Assembly (NCBI GenBank): GCA_024529925.1
Contig: JAFEUB010001804.1
Span: 461,001 to 525,000 of the forward strand
DNA: 64,000 nucleotides
Reading direction: 5' to 3'
From: Ophthalmolycus amberensis
Taxonomy: Eukaryota > Chordata > Actinopteri > Perciformes > Zoarcidae
A program made the translations under genes and the position numbers. Positions 1 to 13,360 of this stretch are shown here, one piece after another; position 1 is the first letter of the stretch, and every line of letters begins with the position of its first letter. The notes below the pieces were generated by a model, which was not told where the DNA came from, searched no databases, and saw only the letters and a list, made by a program, of their open reading frames with translations.

Positions 1-914
1 AAGAGCAGCCTCAGCACCGCTCCTCCTGCATGTTTACAGCCACTCTAATATCCATTTTATGAACACACATCAAAAGCGTCAGACTTTTTCAAGCAAGAGC
101 TTTTTACTCTAGAAGAGAGACACGAAGCCTTGTTGACGTTTAACTAATTCAAATCCTGAGACATTCTGTGTTTTTATGTTGCTACAAAACAACCCGAACA
201 TCGTGGAGAAACATTCTCTAAACTGTCAGACTCAGGAGGCAACCGAAGATGAACGTCTCAAACCAAAGTCTAAAACTGTCTGTCTGATAACTAACAGCAA
301 CAGCAGTGCCACAATGTATCTATTGCTGAAGATCAAGATATTTATGCATTCTACAGTTTTTGTTGTAGTTTTTTGTTGTTGTTGTTGTTCTAAGGTTTTT
401 TTGTTGCCTTTTTTGTTCTTTTTTTAAAGGAAATTTTGTTCTATATTTTATTTTTTTTACCACGTGTAGTGCTATGGAGCCATGTTTTGAGTGGGTCCAA
501 GTTTTGGTCGTATTCGTGCGCTCTCTTTAGCGTGCTGACACACACGTTCCTGTGATTGTCAAACCATTCCACAGATCTGGAGAAAGGACACCTTACTGTT
601 TTGTCAGCTCCTACCTTAAGGTGCTCACCAAGCGGCAGTTTGGCACACGAGAGCTAGAATGAAGTCGATTTAAAAAGACGACGAGGGTGAACTCTACTTG
701 TTGTTTGTCACAGAAGTAAGAGTAAGAGTCACGTAAAGTGAATATACTGTGGCTTCATTTAAGAGAGGGAGTGAAGTCGAGTGTTAAATCACATGATATG
801 GCAGAGAGAGAGAGCAGGTTAAAGTGTGACAGTGTTCGCTAAAGCATCATTACAATTCAGCACGGACCTGTGAGCCTGTTAACTTCCATTTGAAAGCCAC
901 ATAATGGAGGGCTG

Positions 915-918
<4 letters not shown>

Positions 919-961
<43 letters not shown>
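919..961. repeat. (GT)n microsatellite
   Basis: An uninterrupted GT dinucleotide tract of about 21 units, upstream of the gene. Confidence 0.95.
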
Positions 962-962
<1 letters not shown>

Positions 963-3459
963 ATCTACCAGGAGGTGACGATGAGAGAGGAAATCTTCCC
1001 AATCAAAGACTCTTTTTGAAAAGAATCTCAAGCAGTTTGCTCTGAAAATCTTCTGAGTGAATTAGCCAAATTGCAGATTTTTGATCCTGAAAAATGCAAT
1101 CAAAGCTCTGATTGGCTGAGCATCTAAACTTCTCCGTCTGTCTCTGAAGACGGATGCTGAATGCTAAACTTTCCTCTAAGACACGCCAGCATCCAACATA
1201 AAGGCGGAAATCATCTACAAGCAGGAAGAGATTCAAAGGACCGTTTACAAAGAATGAAGAGATAAACAGCAGCTGTGACTAAATGATTGTCTGTGATCTG
1301 TCAGTGTTGATAGTTAGTCAGGAAATGCACACAGATGCATCAAATGTATTGTTTTTCATCCCAGACAAGATGTCTGGAGCAACAACAATACAGATATGAT
1401 GTTCAACAAGTAAGAAAAACAAACTACAGAACAATAATGAGAATATTAGTTACTTTTGAGGTTGTTGAATTTTCTATTTCATCTTAAATATAAAGCACAA
1501 TAAAGAGCCATTACCTGATGCCTTGTGGAATGAAAATATAGAATGCATTCTCTCTAAAAAATACTTTAAGTTTTATAAATAATCTAATCTAATCACAGAA
1601 GTCCATGAGATTCAGTTACAATCTTCACAAAAGCTTGTAACAACCTTCTGAGCAACAAAACAACCACCACCATGGTTATTGTGGTGTCCAGACAGGGTCG
1701 GATCTCAAGTCCTTTCACACCGACACAATGGTCGCCTTGCTCATGGGCTCATTGGCAGCTCATCAGAGGATTGAATGACTCAGATTTGACTTTGGTAAAC
1801 GTGAGAGAGACATGTGTTTGTGAGACGTTCCCCGAGGAGCTCCATTCACCGTCTGACCACACGGCTCCAGTGTCCCTCCTTTTCTTTCATCCACACCTGG
1901 ACGGCTGACGTGTGGGACAAAAGCAGCCTTTCTTCCTCTCCTTCATGCTCTTTCACTCTGCCCGTCCTGGAAGACGTTACGTGAAAGCCGTCCGTGTCCT
2001 CTTGTTACCTTGCTCCCTTTCCTCGAACACTTTGTCCGTCTCTGTTGCCTGTTCTCAGTTGAAATCCACCTGACAGCTGAATGTCTCTGTCGTCTCTTTG
2101 AAGTTCGTGACATCACAATTTTCCCTTCAATCCAATGACACAATCGTGTAGAACGCTTATATACAGTATGTACCCCACAGTTCCTTTAATCGGTGTAAAT
2201 ATCAGAAGCAGTAGCAACAGGTACGGGTTCTATCAACACGTCTATTCAACCTTCGGTGCCAAAACAGCCTCAGCAATTAACACGCTTTCCTTCAGTTACC
2301 TCAAAAGCGATTCGGTGTCTTTTGTCACATGCCAGCCTTTAAAGGGAGCTGAAAAGAAAGGATTGGATTTAGTTCACAAGGATATCTTTGTGTGTTTTGG
2401 ATCAGCATATTGTAGGAAGGTGAAGGTTAAAGAGGACGTGTGAAAGGCTTTATTTCTACTTTGTTTTATCAAAGGTCAGTAAACAGGATGTGATGACAAA
2501 CCGCCTGGACCTGACCTCGTGTATCAGGGAACAGGACTCCCACGAGATTGAGCATTAAAAACACACACACAGAAATCATTGAGCTCTTATTAGCTCCATC
2601 GCTAAAAGCTGTACACATCAATAGCAGGTCTGGGCTCTGTGCCATACAGCCTCTATAAACCTGCAACACACTGGCTGATATTTAGGATTTACAGCAGGAG
2701 TTCACCTCTGAAAGGAAGCAAATCACCAGCCTGAAGATGTGAGGAGGCAAAGCGGCCACGAACCAGATGATTGTTGTGTGTTAGCGAGGCTCAGAGAGGA
2801 CGCTGATGGGAGTCGAGGCGTTGATAACTCTTTCAGGTACGAGGCTTTGGTTCGCCGTCATCTCGGTATTTTTTTAATCTTCCTCATTCTTATTCTAGAC
2901 GAGACGCTCAGACTGTGTCAAATGGGTGATGATGACACAGAGCTGAGGGAGTCGTACTCATACTGCCTATATGTGATGTGACTGGTCCCAGTCCAGCTCT
3001 GCTGATGGGAAGAATGGTTGGACACCAACGGCCCACAATCCTCTGCTCTGTGTCATTACAGGCGGCCGCTAGCTGGTTTCAGATGGAGCGGTGAGCTAAT
3101 CGTCTCTGTGACTCTATGGGTGGTCTAATGCTGCTAACGTTAGCATAGCATTAGCTCACAGTAACCTAGCATCACTTCCAAGGCCAAGGAAAGCAGCTCA
3201 TCATCTATTATAGCAACGTCATTTTGGGGGTTTTAACTTCAGTTACGTAGTCTTTATGATCAGTAGCTTATAGTGGCTAATGTTGGCTAGCTTGAAGTAG
3301 ATATTGCTGTATAGCTGACTGAGTAGACTAACGACTATCTATGGTTTTAGCTTGTGTAAAACCACAACTCATTATTACTCGTTGGTTTTTGTGAGGCATA
3401 AACTAACAAGATGCAACATGTTTTTTCTTTACCTCATTAGCATTAACGGTACTGTGGTA

Positions 3460-3535
3460 TTGTGCTACCTTTGGACAGAGCTAGGCTAACTATTTCCCCA
3501 TGCTTTCAGGCTTTATGCTAAGCTAAGCCATTCAT
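3460..3535 (+). repeat. Decayed teleost interspersed repeat fragment
   Basis: The segment has the word order TTTGGACAGAG, CTAGGCTAACTATTTCCCC, then CTTTATGCTAAGCTAAG. From memory this is the middle part of a short non-coding repeat common in percomorph fish genomes. A related fragment, carrying the neighbouring part of the same repeat, lies at 15478-15620. There is no coding content, and the family name was not verified. Confidence 0.55.
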
Positions 3536-6500
3536 ACTGAATGGACAGATACGAGAATAAAAGCCTTTTTCTTTGGGAAACACTCTTTTGTGATGATTTT
3601 AAATTAATAATGAATAGAGATTTACAAACTGAAGAGTTTGTTACTTCACTCTATTCAACTTAACTCAACACATCACCAAGAGGCCAGAGTTTATTTCAAA
3701 ATCACTTAAATTACTTCCTAATGACTGTATTCAGCGTTTCATTTAATCATCATTAAGATTCTGAACTGCTCAATGTCAACACAACAGTGTCAGTTTTCAT
3801 TTCAATATTTATTCATCACCTAAAGAAAGGTATGAGGTAGTTTGAGATGTTTTTTCTTTTCTTCTCTTTTGTCGGGTCGAGTCGAGTCATTCAGTGATGT
3901 GACAAAAAGGGAACATTAAGCATTTAATACGTCTTGGCAGAACATAAATGAGTGTAACTATGAATAAATGACCTGCTGCATCACGGCAGATGGTTAACAC
4001 CTTTGAGGAGAATTAGAATGAGTTTGCAGGTTGCAAAAGAAAGAGGGAAGAAGGCCAGTTACACACTTATTTTCCTCGCCTCTCCTCAGAGCACCATATT
4101 ACCACATTATTTGCCTTCCTGGCCCTAAAGGAGAAATAGTCCATTTACCCTTTGAACCTGCAGCCACTGAGGCACTAGCACTCTGATTCAGTGGCGTCAT
4201 TAGCGTCTCCATTAGTTCTCCACACTCAGCAGGTCGGCTCCCAGACAACAATCCAAACAGCCCGTGGACGAAACAAGCATGTCTTCAGTCACTGAGAAGA
4301 AGCTCATTACAGCAGAGCCAATCGGTTCAAAGTCACAATTCAAATAAAGCTGTGCAGGTCAACCACTACGAGACTGAACCAACAGAAGATTGGTGACATT
4401 TAGGACAGTCGTGAGCTCTGAGAAACGTTTCGGCTCACACATGAAAACGCTGAATTGTCGTATGATTGCTTGACCTTTCGTTAGCAAAGTGCTGATGGGA
4501 AATGAGCTGCTTAACTTACTCTGTGTCGGTCTGAGCGTTAGTGTCAGCGTAGATCGAGCAGGACTTAAAGGGACAGGAGGCTGTTGATGTTTGAAGAGCA
4601 CCAAGTATGTTTTTCTATAAGGATAGGAAGATGCTGAGCAAGGTTTCATTAAATCCTGTTCACAAACAAGTTGATGCTGAGATCGCAGCTAAAGAGACTG
4701 TTTTTATCTTCTGCTACAACATCAACTGGACTATAATCTCCATTACTGTCACTTGTGGGCCTGTAATAGAACAAATAAATACACCTGTGCCTTTACTGAT
4801 GACAAGACAAAATATCTCCTCTGAAAAACGTGCATGAATCGTCCAACTCGTCCAAGAAAATACAGCCATGTATGCCGGTGGTCCAATATTAGGATTTTCC
4901 ACACAAGGGTTTCGGTTCACCAACTGTCTGCCATGTTATTTTAGTGTCCTATAATAAGCTGTGTGCTACTTGCCCAAACAAGGCAGTCAATCACTATCCA
5001 GTCAATAAAGATGATTATACAGTCGTTACACGTATATATGCATCATCTTTTGTTTTTCCCTGTTTGGAGATGCTGTTGACAAGAACTGAAGCGCAGAGTT
5101 TTTGTAGCTGCTGCATGGAAATGATCTCACCTGTTGTGGAATTGAGGTCGAAGCTTTCACTCGGTTTGTTTCGTCGGCTGAATGCAACGACACCCAGAAG
5201 AATCTCACCACTGAGTCTGTGTCTCTCCGTCTCTCTCGGTGGTCGTCATAGATGTTTACGTAGGAGGAGAAACAGTTTGCTGCTGTTAGCAGGAGATTGG
5301 TGGAGGGGTAACAAGTGTCGGCTGTGACGGGAAGGAGACCTGCAGAGAGAAATGACCGACACTGAAAGGAAAAGAAGCAGAGGAGGAAATTACATATGTG
5401 ACGGAGGAACTTAATCTAAATGGAGAATGGAGCCTGAGGCAGCACTAAATGCATTAAGAGGCAGGAAATTATGATATTACCAAGAAGTGTGAAGCAGGTT
5501 ATTAGAAATGAATAATTGTCCAAATGTATATGTGGGCAATTTCCCCCTTTTTATAGGGTTGGTTGCTGCAGTACTTTATAAAACGACTCCAACAAACCAG
5601 TGATACAAAACCCCTCAGACCGGTCAGCCCTCTTTAATCCCACATCTTACCTTTAAAGGGGCACTCCTCTGATCTCACAAGTCAAAGTGAGTTTACAGCC
5701 ACGAGGAGCTTTGAAGGCTCTGTAAGAGCTTTGTCCAGTCTGAGAAAACGACTCAAGAGTCTCCAAACTCTGAACAGAACGCCTGTGATGCAGTAGTCAC
5801 ATGAGGAGTGTCGGATCCAGTCGTCCCCGTATACCAGGGGATGCAACACACGGCGGTTGCGTTGCAGAGTGTTGCATCAGCAGCCGGGTTCCCATCTGCA
5901 TATTTTCGTGTACTTTTTCCAGTAGCATTAAAGTTGTCGAAAAAGAGTTGATGCGCTAAATAGGTTTTTTATTGCTGACGTAGCGAACATTTAACTCGCA
6001 TGACCGACCCGCTCTTTCTGCTGTCCGCGTCTTCTTGGGTGTTCCCTGAACGTGACAATGCTTGTCTTCGTCTAGCCGACATGAAAGAACAATTCAAACT
6101 TGCCCGATTGAAACAAATTCCTGAAGACCTTTGTCAATTCTTGTCTCGTAGATGGGTTCGATGCATGGATGTGTGAAGGTTAGATGACCGAGGCAGCTTG
6201 TTTTTTATCCAGTTCAAGTAGCTTCTTACCAAACTACTCAGAGCCGTTTGTATTCACTACACCTTTAATAAATACAGTACTGTCTTATCCCTGCATCTTA
6301 ATTTCTCCTCGTACACACTTCAGCTTCCCGTCTGCTGTTAACTGCTACTTGAATCAGTTAAATATGCAGAAATAGACTGTTAAACATCAATCTCTGCCTT
6401 TAGAAGAAGATTCCCAACCGCTCCTCCATGCTGTCGGGCATCAGTGAGTCGCAGCCTTTTATTAGTCAAAATTCAGGCAAATAGAAGATGCGTCTTCACT

Positions 6501-6617
6501 CTTTTGTTCTTTTCCGTACTCTGAACACTCAGACAGGGTTTTGGTGTCTTGCTCACGCCACTTTATGAACACTCAGTTATAACAGCAGTCAAGCTTGTGA
6601 CTTATTCTCCTAACCGA

Positions 6618-6994
6618 GATTCTCTGTCTGAACCCGGACGTTCAGTTGTGTCATCATGTTGTCCACTGATCTGTGGTCAGTTCTCTGTCCTGTTAGAGAG
6701 TTCACTTCTTGGTCTCGTTTAAACCCATCAGTGTTCTCAGAGCGTCCACTAATCTGCAGACAGTCATTCTGTGCTAATAGCAGGTTGAGTCCGCCGACCC
6801 TCTCTTCATCATTTCACACTATTGAGGCGGTTTCTCTCTTTTGCCAGCGTTTTGTTCCAGATGAGAGCGGCTGTCAGTCACAGCTGACGGGTCGGAGCTG
6901 CTCAGAGGTTGTTAGGACTCTGAAGCCTCCCGTCGTGGAGCTCAGGGTCTAATATCACGCTTCACAACACGCCTCAGGGATCCCAGCTGGATAC
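6618..6994 (+). repeat. Direct duplication, copy 1 (377 bp)
   Basis: This segment aligns without gaps to 8889-9265, an offset of 2271 bases. The first about 100 bases differ at scattered positions. From about 6721 to 6994 I read no difference over about 274 bases. Both copies contain the same 98-codon open frame, which shows no recognisable domain and carries no other sign of being a gene. Weaker similarity continues downstream: both flanks share TTAGAGCCAGAAAG followed by related AC/AA-rich text (about 7070-7130 and 9304-9360). It could be two copies of an unnamed dispersed element or a local duplication. Confidence 0.9.
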
Positions 6995-8888
6995 AAAGTC
7001 AGAAAATCAGTAATTCAAACAGTCAGTTGGTTTTACAAACAGGTGATTAGAACATGCTGTGAAGTCACTTTAGAGCCAGAAAGCAACAAAATAAACAGAA
7101 ATGTGAACGATATAAAACATGATGTATAAAGAAACACATGTAGGCAAACAACAAACTGGGATGTGGTTAAGTTCTGGACTTGAAGTTCTTCCTCTTTCTG
7201 GAGCTTTCCGGTGCTTCATGTGGCTTCCTGAGTTTTGCCAAATGCGACCTCTAGTCAGTGTGTTTCCAGACTGTGAGAAGAGCCTCAGCAGGAGGAGTTT
7301 GGTGCTTTTCCTGCCTTGATGTGATAATTCAATCACTGCCTCCCTCTGGCTTCTGTCCTTTGGCCTGTCCTCCTGTCCTTCTGCTCCAAGTGATTCTGAC
7401 ATCTTGGGTGCAGCTTTTATTTTTTACGCTGTTCTTTGCTCTGTGCAACCTATTCATTTATTATTTACAGAATTCTGTGCAGTGAAAATAACTGCAATTT
7501 CTCACAAATTAGAAAGCAATCAGTACTGCCAGTCCAGAAACTACGAAATGACTGTCCGGCTTAAATTGGAATGTAAATAAGTATAAGAACGTGTCAGTGT
7601 TCTATAACTTATAAGTGTACGATAACTTAATTAACCCATTCAAAATTGGAGAACAAAACTTATAATTGCCCCATTTTTCATTGGTTTTCACCATGAAAAC
7701 TGGCCTGGGCACGTCTTGAGTGTGAATCTTAAACGGTAACGAGGCAAACACACAAAGCTGGGAATAACTCCGGCAGCAGTTGCTGCAGATGAAGCTCAGC
7801 AGCAGCACAGTTTGTCACGTTCGACAGCTCAGACGGCAGCTTCAGGATCTCATCTGCTCTTTCAGGGTCTCTCTCCTCAGAGAGGCCGTCGGCGTCTTTT
7901 TAGTTTACAAGAGCACCAAGAGGTTTCGATGGCACTTGGCAACGTGTTGCATTTCAGAGTGAAGATCAACATAAGTGACATGTGACCCTCTAGGTTCTGC
8001 AGCGAAGGATCATAAGATAACTACTGTACCTGCAGGTGGCACCGCCTCTTCGGTAGAGACAGTACGGATGATTGAGAGTTGTTTGTGATGCAGAAAAAAC
8101 AGCAAGCGTGAGATATTGTTCGCGCAACTTTTGAGCTGATTGGAGTTTGGGTATGTAAACATCACTTATAACAACTTCCATTAGCATATGTTTGTAATTT
8201 ACCCTTGAATGCTTCAATTTTTCAACACCTCCATCCTCATCAATGTAGAGTCTGACAAAACGTAGTCATGGATTCAGTCACAAATGTCACAGTACTTGCA
8301 CTTGAATCTCTTTCTCATACACTTCATTTAATTACATTTAAATTTACAAGAAAAGTATTTATTTTGAAATATCTGTTTTTCAGTCTTCTAGCTCACACGT
8401 GTCTGAGAGCTCGAACATATTTCTACACTGCTGTTTGTTTTAATACGTCTTCAAAACAAATGAAACGTAAATCCACAGAAAGAAGTACATGCAGTATATC
8501 TTTGCAGAACTTACACACACTACTACATGGGCCGTGTAGTGAGAATGAAGTTCCACACGTTCAGTTGTATTTGCTAGTTTTATTATAAACTCAGTAGTTT
8601 TTGGTCGAAAACAAGCAATACGATGACTTCACTTTGGGCTTTAGCATATTGTGATGGTAGATTTCTGACTGTTTTCTGATAATATATTTAATTATCAATA
8701 GTTGAATCAATCATGAAAATAACATTAGTTGCAACCTCACAGGAATGTGAGCGCTGTTAAAAAGTGTGTGACGAGTAGGACTGAACAGATCCAGAGATGG
8801 AGGTCTTCTGATGCTCGGTGACCGATGTAATGCCACCATGTTGACGTGACAAACCGCATCCTAGTTGACATTTTTCCACAATTTTCCT
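6995..8888. other. Spacer between the duplicated segments, no gene recognised
   Basis: About 1.9 kb lies between the two copies. The first 140 bases are probably a diverged extension of the repeat. The remainder has only short open frames on both strands, with no domain signature, and is AT-rich around 8250-8720. I see no RNA gene or clear mobile element. Confidence 0.5.
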
Positions 8889-9265
8889 GATTCTCTGTCT
8901 GAACCTGGACGTTCAGTTGTGTCATTATGTTGTCCACTGATCTGTGGTCAGTTCTGCCTCCTATTAACAGGTTCACTTCTTGGTCTCGCCCAAACCCATC
9001 AGTGTTCTCAGAGCGTCCACTAATCTGCAGACAGTCATTCTGTGCTAATAGCAGGTTGAGTCCGCCGACCCTCTCTTCATCATTTCACACTATTGAGGCG
9101 GTTTCTCTCTTTTGCCAGCGTTTTGTTCCAGATGAGAGCGGCTGTCAGTCACAGCTGACGGGTCGGAGCTGCTCAGAGGTTGTTAGGACTCTGAAGCCTC
9201 CCGTCGTGGAGCTCAGGGTCTAATATCACGCTTCACAACACGCCTCAGGGATCCCAGCTGGATAC
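8889..9265 (+). repeat. Direct duplication, copy 2 (377 bp)
   Basis: This is the partner of 6618-6994 in the same orientation, with no insertion or deletion between the copies. Differences cluster in the first about 100 bases: single substitutions near the left end, and a changed block of about 20 bases around 8953-8970. The right-hand about 274 bases read as identical. The boundary on the left is sharp at the word GATTCTCTGTCTGAAC, because the bases before it are unrelated in the two copies. Confidence 0.9.
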
Positions 9266-9825
9266 GAACCTCAAAACAGACAGACAGGTTGTACTAACAG
9301 GTATTTAGAGCCAGAAAGTCTCAAAGCAACCAAATAAACACAAATGTAAATGATGTGTTAATCTGTAAATAAAAGAAGACAAACACAACGAACCAACTGT
9401 GTGATGAGTGAGTGCTGTCCTTAAGACTTTCCTGCTTTTATCCAGTGATGAAGATCTGCAGCTGCTCGGGGAGCAACAATTATCCTGGTGTGTCCAATCT
9501 TTTGTAACCAACTCAAACTAAATTTATAATCTCTGGAACAATTTAGAAACAGATCGGTAGGCAGAGTCGGACCGGAAACATAGATTAGACCGGGAGTCTA
9601 ACGTCAGCAATCGCCAATCCGTGATGACAGGCAGAGATTATACCATCAGGTTAAAACAGGTGGTGACGGTCTACAGTTCAGAGTGACTCTATCAGCCTCC
9701 CGATGTTTTCACTCTGATTTACCCATTACATTTAGCATCTTCAAGGCAGGCTTGGCACTCCGGGCCAATCGGCATATCAAGCCATGGAGAATCCGGTGGC
9801 CAGCTAAACTTGCTTACAGTTGAAA

Positions 9826-9943
9826 TAGTGCTAACAACGCACATAGTGCGAACAGCGCACGTAGTGCTAACAGCGCAAGTAGTGCTAACAGCGCAAGTAG
9901 TGCTAACAGCGCACGTAGTGCTAACAGCGCAAGTAGTGCAAAA
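9826..9943. repeat. 18-bp minisatellite, about 6.5 units
   Basis: Tandem copies of an 18-base unit, TAGTGCTAACAGCGCAAG with variants, begin at 9826, 9844, 9862, 9880, 9898, 9916 and 9934. Units vary mainly at ACGCAC, GCGCAC or GCGCAA. Because 18 is a multiple of three, the tract creates a spurious open frame on the minus strand with Leu-Ala-Leu repeats, which is not a gene. Flanking text at about 9990-10060 (GCTAGCCAGTGG and neighbours) recurs near 13320-13360, so the array seems to sit in a larger dispersed element. Confidence 0.9.
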
Positions 9944-12900
9944 AACGGCAACATTGCTGAGTTAACTTGAAGGATTACCGCAAGTGGCAACACTTGACGG
10001 TAACTGTTGAGGCGCACAGTGCAGAGCGGCGGCGATTAGCTAGCCAGTGGGACACACATGCGTCTATTCACGTGATGGGTATGAAATGAAGTGCACAGAA
10101 CAGTCAGTCACTCAGTCTGTCACTCTTTGCCGAGAGAGAGTCAAGTCAATCACCTGTCAGTTGCTCCAGCAGTTTCAGGTTTCCCACTAACTTTTGGCAG
10201 ACATTCCTCCTTCGGTCCTCTACGAGCTTCAGGTTTTATCCTGCAGGGTTCCATCATCCTGTACGCCTTCTTGAAGTACATTGCACCCCGCCTCTTCACC
10301 AATCACACCGAGGATAACTCGAACACGGATATAATTACAGCGGTATATTCCACCCTGCTTCTATTAACCTCAGTCCATTTCTCTCCTGTCTCCGTCAGAT
10401 GTAACAGCAGGTAAACTCTCCTGTTATCTGTCTCGCTGTCCTCAGTGAAATTGCTGCAGCGTCTTGTTCTCTGTTGAAAATATCTGCGGGCAGAAGCCGC
10501 TTCACTGACTCCATCTCCCTATTTATGTCTCTGTGAATGTGCCACAATAAAGGAGATGATTGTTTGATCCTTTATTCACTTGACAAGATGGAGGTAATCT
10601 GCAGAAACAACATGACAGTTTCACAGCTTGTTCTCGGACACATAGAGGTCAATTATAGCAGGCAGATAAAAGCAAACTTCGTAGTTAAACTGAAGAAGTG
10701 ACTTCGTGGCAGTTAAAACTCAATTCAGGATCCTATTTCCTGAGAGATAAGCTTTTGGACCAACACCACATTTCAATCAGAAGGTATTTACCCGACACTC
10801 TGTCACCACGTCTCTCTGCCTGATCTGAGATAAACAGTAATTGTTTATCCTTCATCCATTTTAAAAAGCTTATGGAGCTCAGACGTCTCTTATCTTAAAA
10901 GACACGTTTCCACTTGTGAGGCCGTTCGTGTGTCAGGTGAGATAAAGCAAACACCGCTTCACAGGTTTAAATGATTTACAGTATTTTCATGTGTATTTTT
11001 GCTCCTGTCTGACATTTTGTGAATAAATCTCATCGGAGTAAAGATCTGAAGCACAACTTTGTACAAAGAAAGAAAGAACGTTTCCGTTTCCGAGGCTGTT
11101 CAATTGAAATCAGATACACTTCAAAAAGGTGCAGACATTTCAGGCTTTATTCAGACTTATTTCCACTAAAGAGAAAGCAAAGAGAGAAATTAAGCCTCTT
11201 TAAAGTTTGATTTTCCACCTCAGTTATTTCCTATATGACCGTAGGAGGTTACTTAACGAGGTAGAAGTATCACCTGAAATGATGTCAGCTAAATTCTTCT
11301 TCTTGTAGTGGAGTTGTCCTTTTTCTATTTTTAAAGTATCTCAGTCGCCCAAGAACAAACTGGTGTGAGTGATTTCAGTTTCCTAAATCAAACCGTAACC
11401 CCTCAAATCAAAAACTTGAAACTTGAATATTTTCGTGGGATTTGTTGACAATAAAATAATACAGAATAATGCCAGCCTTATCCTTTTAAAGCTATGTGCT
11501 ATCATGTCAATGTGGGCCGATTCCCCCGCTGTTTCAATGACTCTGCAATTCCTCATCTGTCCACCAGGTGCCCTCTGTGTGCCCCACCCCCACCTCTCCT
11601 GCACACCTGTAGCTCATCAGCCCTGATCAGCTAAACCCAACTGCCCTTCACCACCAATGAGAGTCTGAGTGGACGTCAAGTTACCGTGCTGCAGATTTCG
11701 TCATGTTACCTCCATAAAGCTGTTCTCCTGCTGACCTGCTGACCTCTTCTTTCCCTCTTCAGATGGTAAGAGTCTCCAGATGTCTACAGTCATGCCTTCT
11801 GCATGTACGTCTGTTTTTAAATTAAACTACCTGCTGCCAGAAACTCTCACTTGTGACAGTCCGTCTGTGGACTCGCAGGATTTTCAAGCGGTATTCACCA
11901 GGTTGTGAATATACCGAAGCACTTCATGTTCTAGCAGAATGCTTTTAAAGAGCAGAGGGACTGTTTTTCTGGAAACTGAGGCTTGTTGAGTTACTCATAG
12001 AGCCGTTTCTTTTGCTGTGGTTCCTGCCCAGTGCATCCCCAGAGCCTCATCCTGGAGCAGTTCATCAAAAAGCTCTCACCCCCTTCAGTTAGCCCTCCGG
12101 CCGTGTTCACACTGGGGAGCCACCTCTACCTGCATCTCCGTTAGCTTGCTTCCCTGTTGAGCGCTCTGCCGGTTCATTTCCTTCTATAACGAATGTAGAG
12201 GTGGCAACCAGCAGATATATACTGGAAGATGTTTAAGTCCATCAACTGTTGAATTTATTTTTAAACTAGATATAATTTGACATGGTGATCCTCAAGTTTC
12301 CTTCTTCTTCACTCTGCTTTTTCTAGATTGTTTTGGTGACAACAGAGACGTTGCTGTCGTACTGTGTACTTGATTTCATTGTTTTCTTTACTCATCGCTG
12401 TACTTTTCTTTTCTTGATTTAGTGACGACTGAAAGCTGCCCCTGTGGTTACATTAAAACTCCTCCTGCCGGGTCTTCAGTCGAGGAGCCTCCCTGAGCAC
12501 CAGCAAGTTTCATTTGTTGCCTCCTGGATTTTGATCTGATGGGGTTCAGGTTAACGTAAAGCCCTGGATTTGAGTGTGTTGCTGGTGATTTCCAGGCTCA
12601 TTCTCCTGAGTCTCTGCTGCAGGCTGCTCCTGCAGATATCCAGGTGGTTTGATAAAACTGTTTTTTGTCGCTCTGCTCTCATTATCCAGCTGCTCTGCTC
12701 TCCCCTCAGTCTCTTTCTCCTCTTTAATTCAAGTATTTTAGAGTACCTGGCGTCAACTGATGAAATTTTGGTAAAAAATGAAACTGCATTTAAATGAATT
12801 CCTCCTGAATAATTTGATCTTCCCCCGACTCTGCTGGCTGACCAGCTGTCCGTCCCGCAGTCTATCTGGCTTCTTTTCTGTCTTCCTGCCTGTCTGTGCA

Positions 12901-13189
12901 CCATGTTGGCCAGACAATCATCTGGCGGCCATTTGGACACATTTTCATTGTCTTCGTCTTCTTCATTTGTCCTCACTGAGGAGGACAAACTGCACATTGG
13001 CAACAGTGACTTATTCGAGCAAACCAACCTCCATTACAACAAAACACAGCCACAGGTAAATCCATATTAAACTCTTGTGCATAAGTAAATAAGTTGCATT
13101 ATTTATTTGCTCACCAAAATTGATCAGAGGATTTGGACTCTCAAAAACAGTTGTAGAAGTTTAAAATATGAGATTGGGAGCATTGGAAG

Positions 13190-13360
13190 CACTGTTAGCT
13201 CGTAGCTAACAGTGCAACCTGAGCTAACAGTGCAAAAGGAATGGGAGGATGAGCGCAAGACTTCCGCAAAGACACCGTAAATCAGGACGGTGTTCCCGGC
13301 TGTAACGTTGTAGGAGTGCAGCGCACAACGGCGGGCATGAGCTAGCCAGTGGTGCACGCT
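13190..13360. repeat. Diverged relative of the 9.8-10.06 kb element
   Basis: It contains two CTAACAGTGCAA units at about 13205-13235. Further on it has GCAGCGCACAACGGCGGGC and GAGCTAGCCAGTGG, which match the order GCGCACAGTGCAGAGCGG then TTAGCTAGCCAGTGG found downstream of the 18-bp array. The same arrangement at two places suggests one dispersed repeat whose internal unit expanded only in the first copy. Confidence 0.6.

Larger units (their letters stand above)
1..6617. other. Upstream non-coding DNA, no gene recognised
   Basis: I found no convincing exon here. The open frames are all short (127 codons or fewer), lack recognisable domains and are not flanked by a matched set of splice sites. 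The stretch contains a GT microsatellite at 919-961 and a repeat-derived fragment near 3460-3535, both listed separately. Around 3120-3350 there are many scattered copies of words such as GCTAGC, GCTAAC and TTAGC, which resembles decayed interspersed repeats, but I cannot delimit an element. The rest looks like single-copy, non-coding sequence. Confidence 0.6.

Noticed and set aside
12551..13027. 158-codon minus-strand open frame upstream of the gene
   Set aside because: No recognisable domain, ordinary composition, an overlapping open frame on the plus strand, and no splice or promoter context. Its length is within chance expectation for 64 kb.
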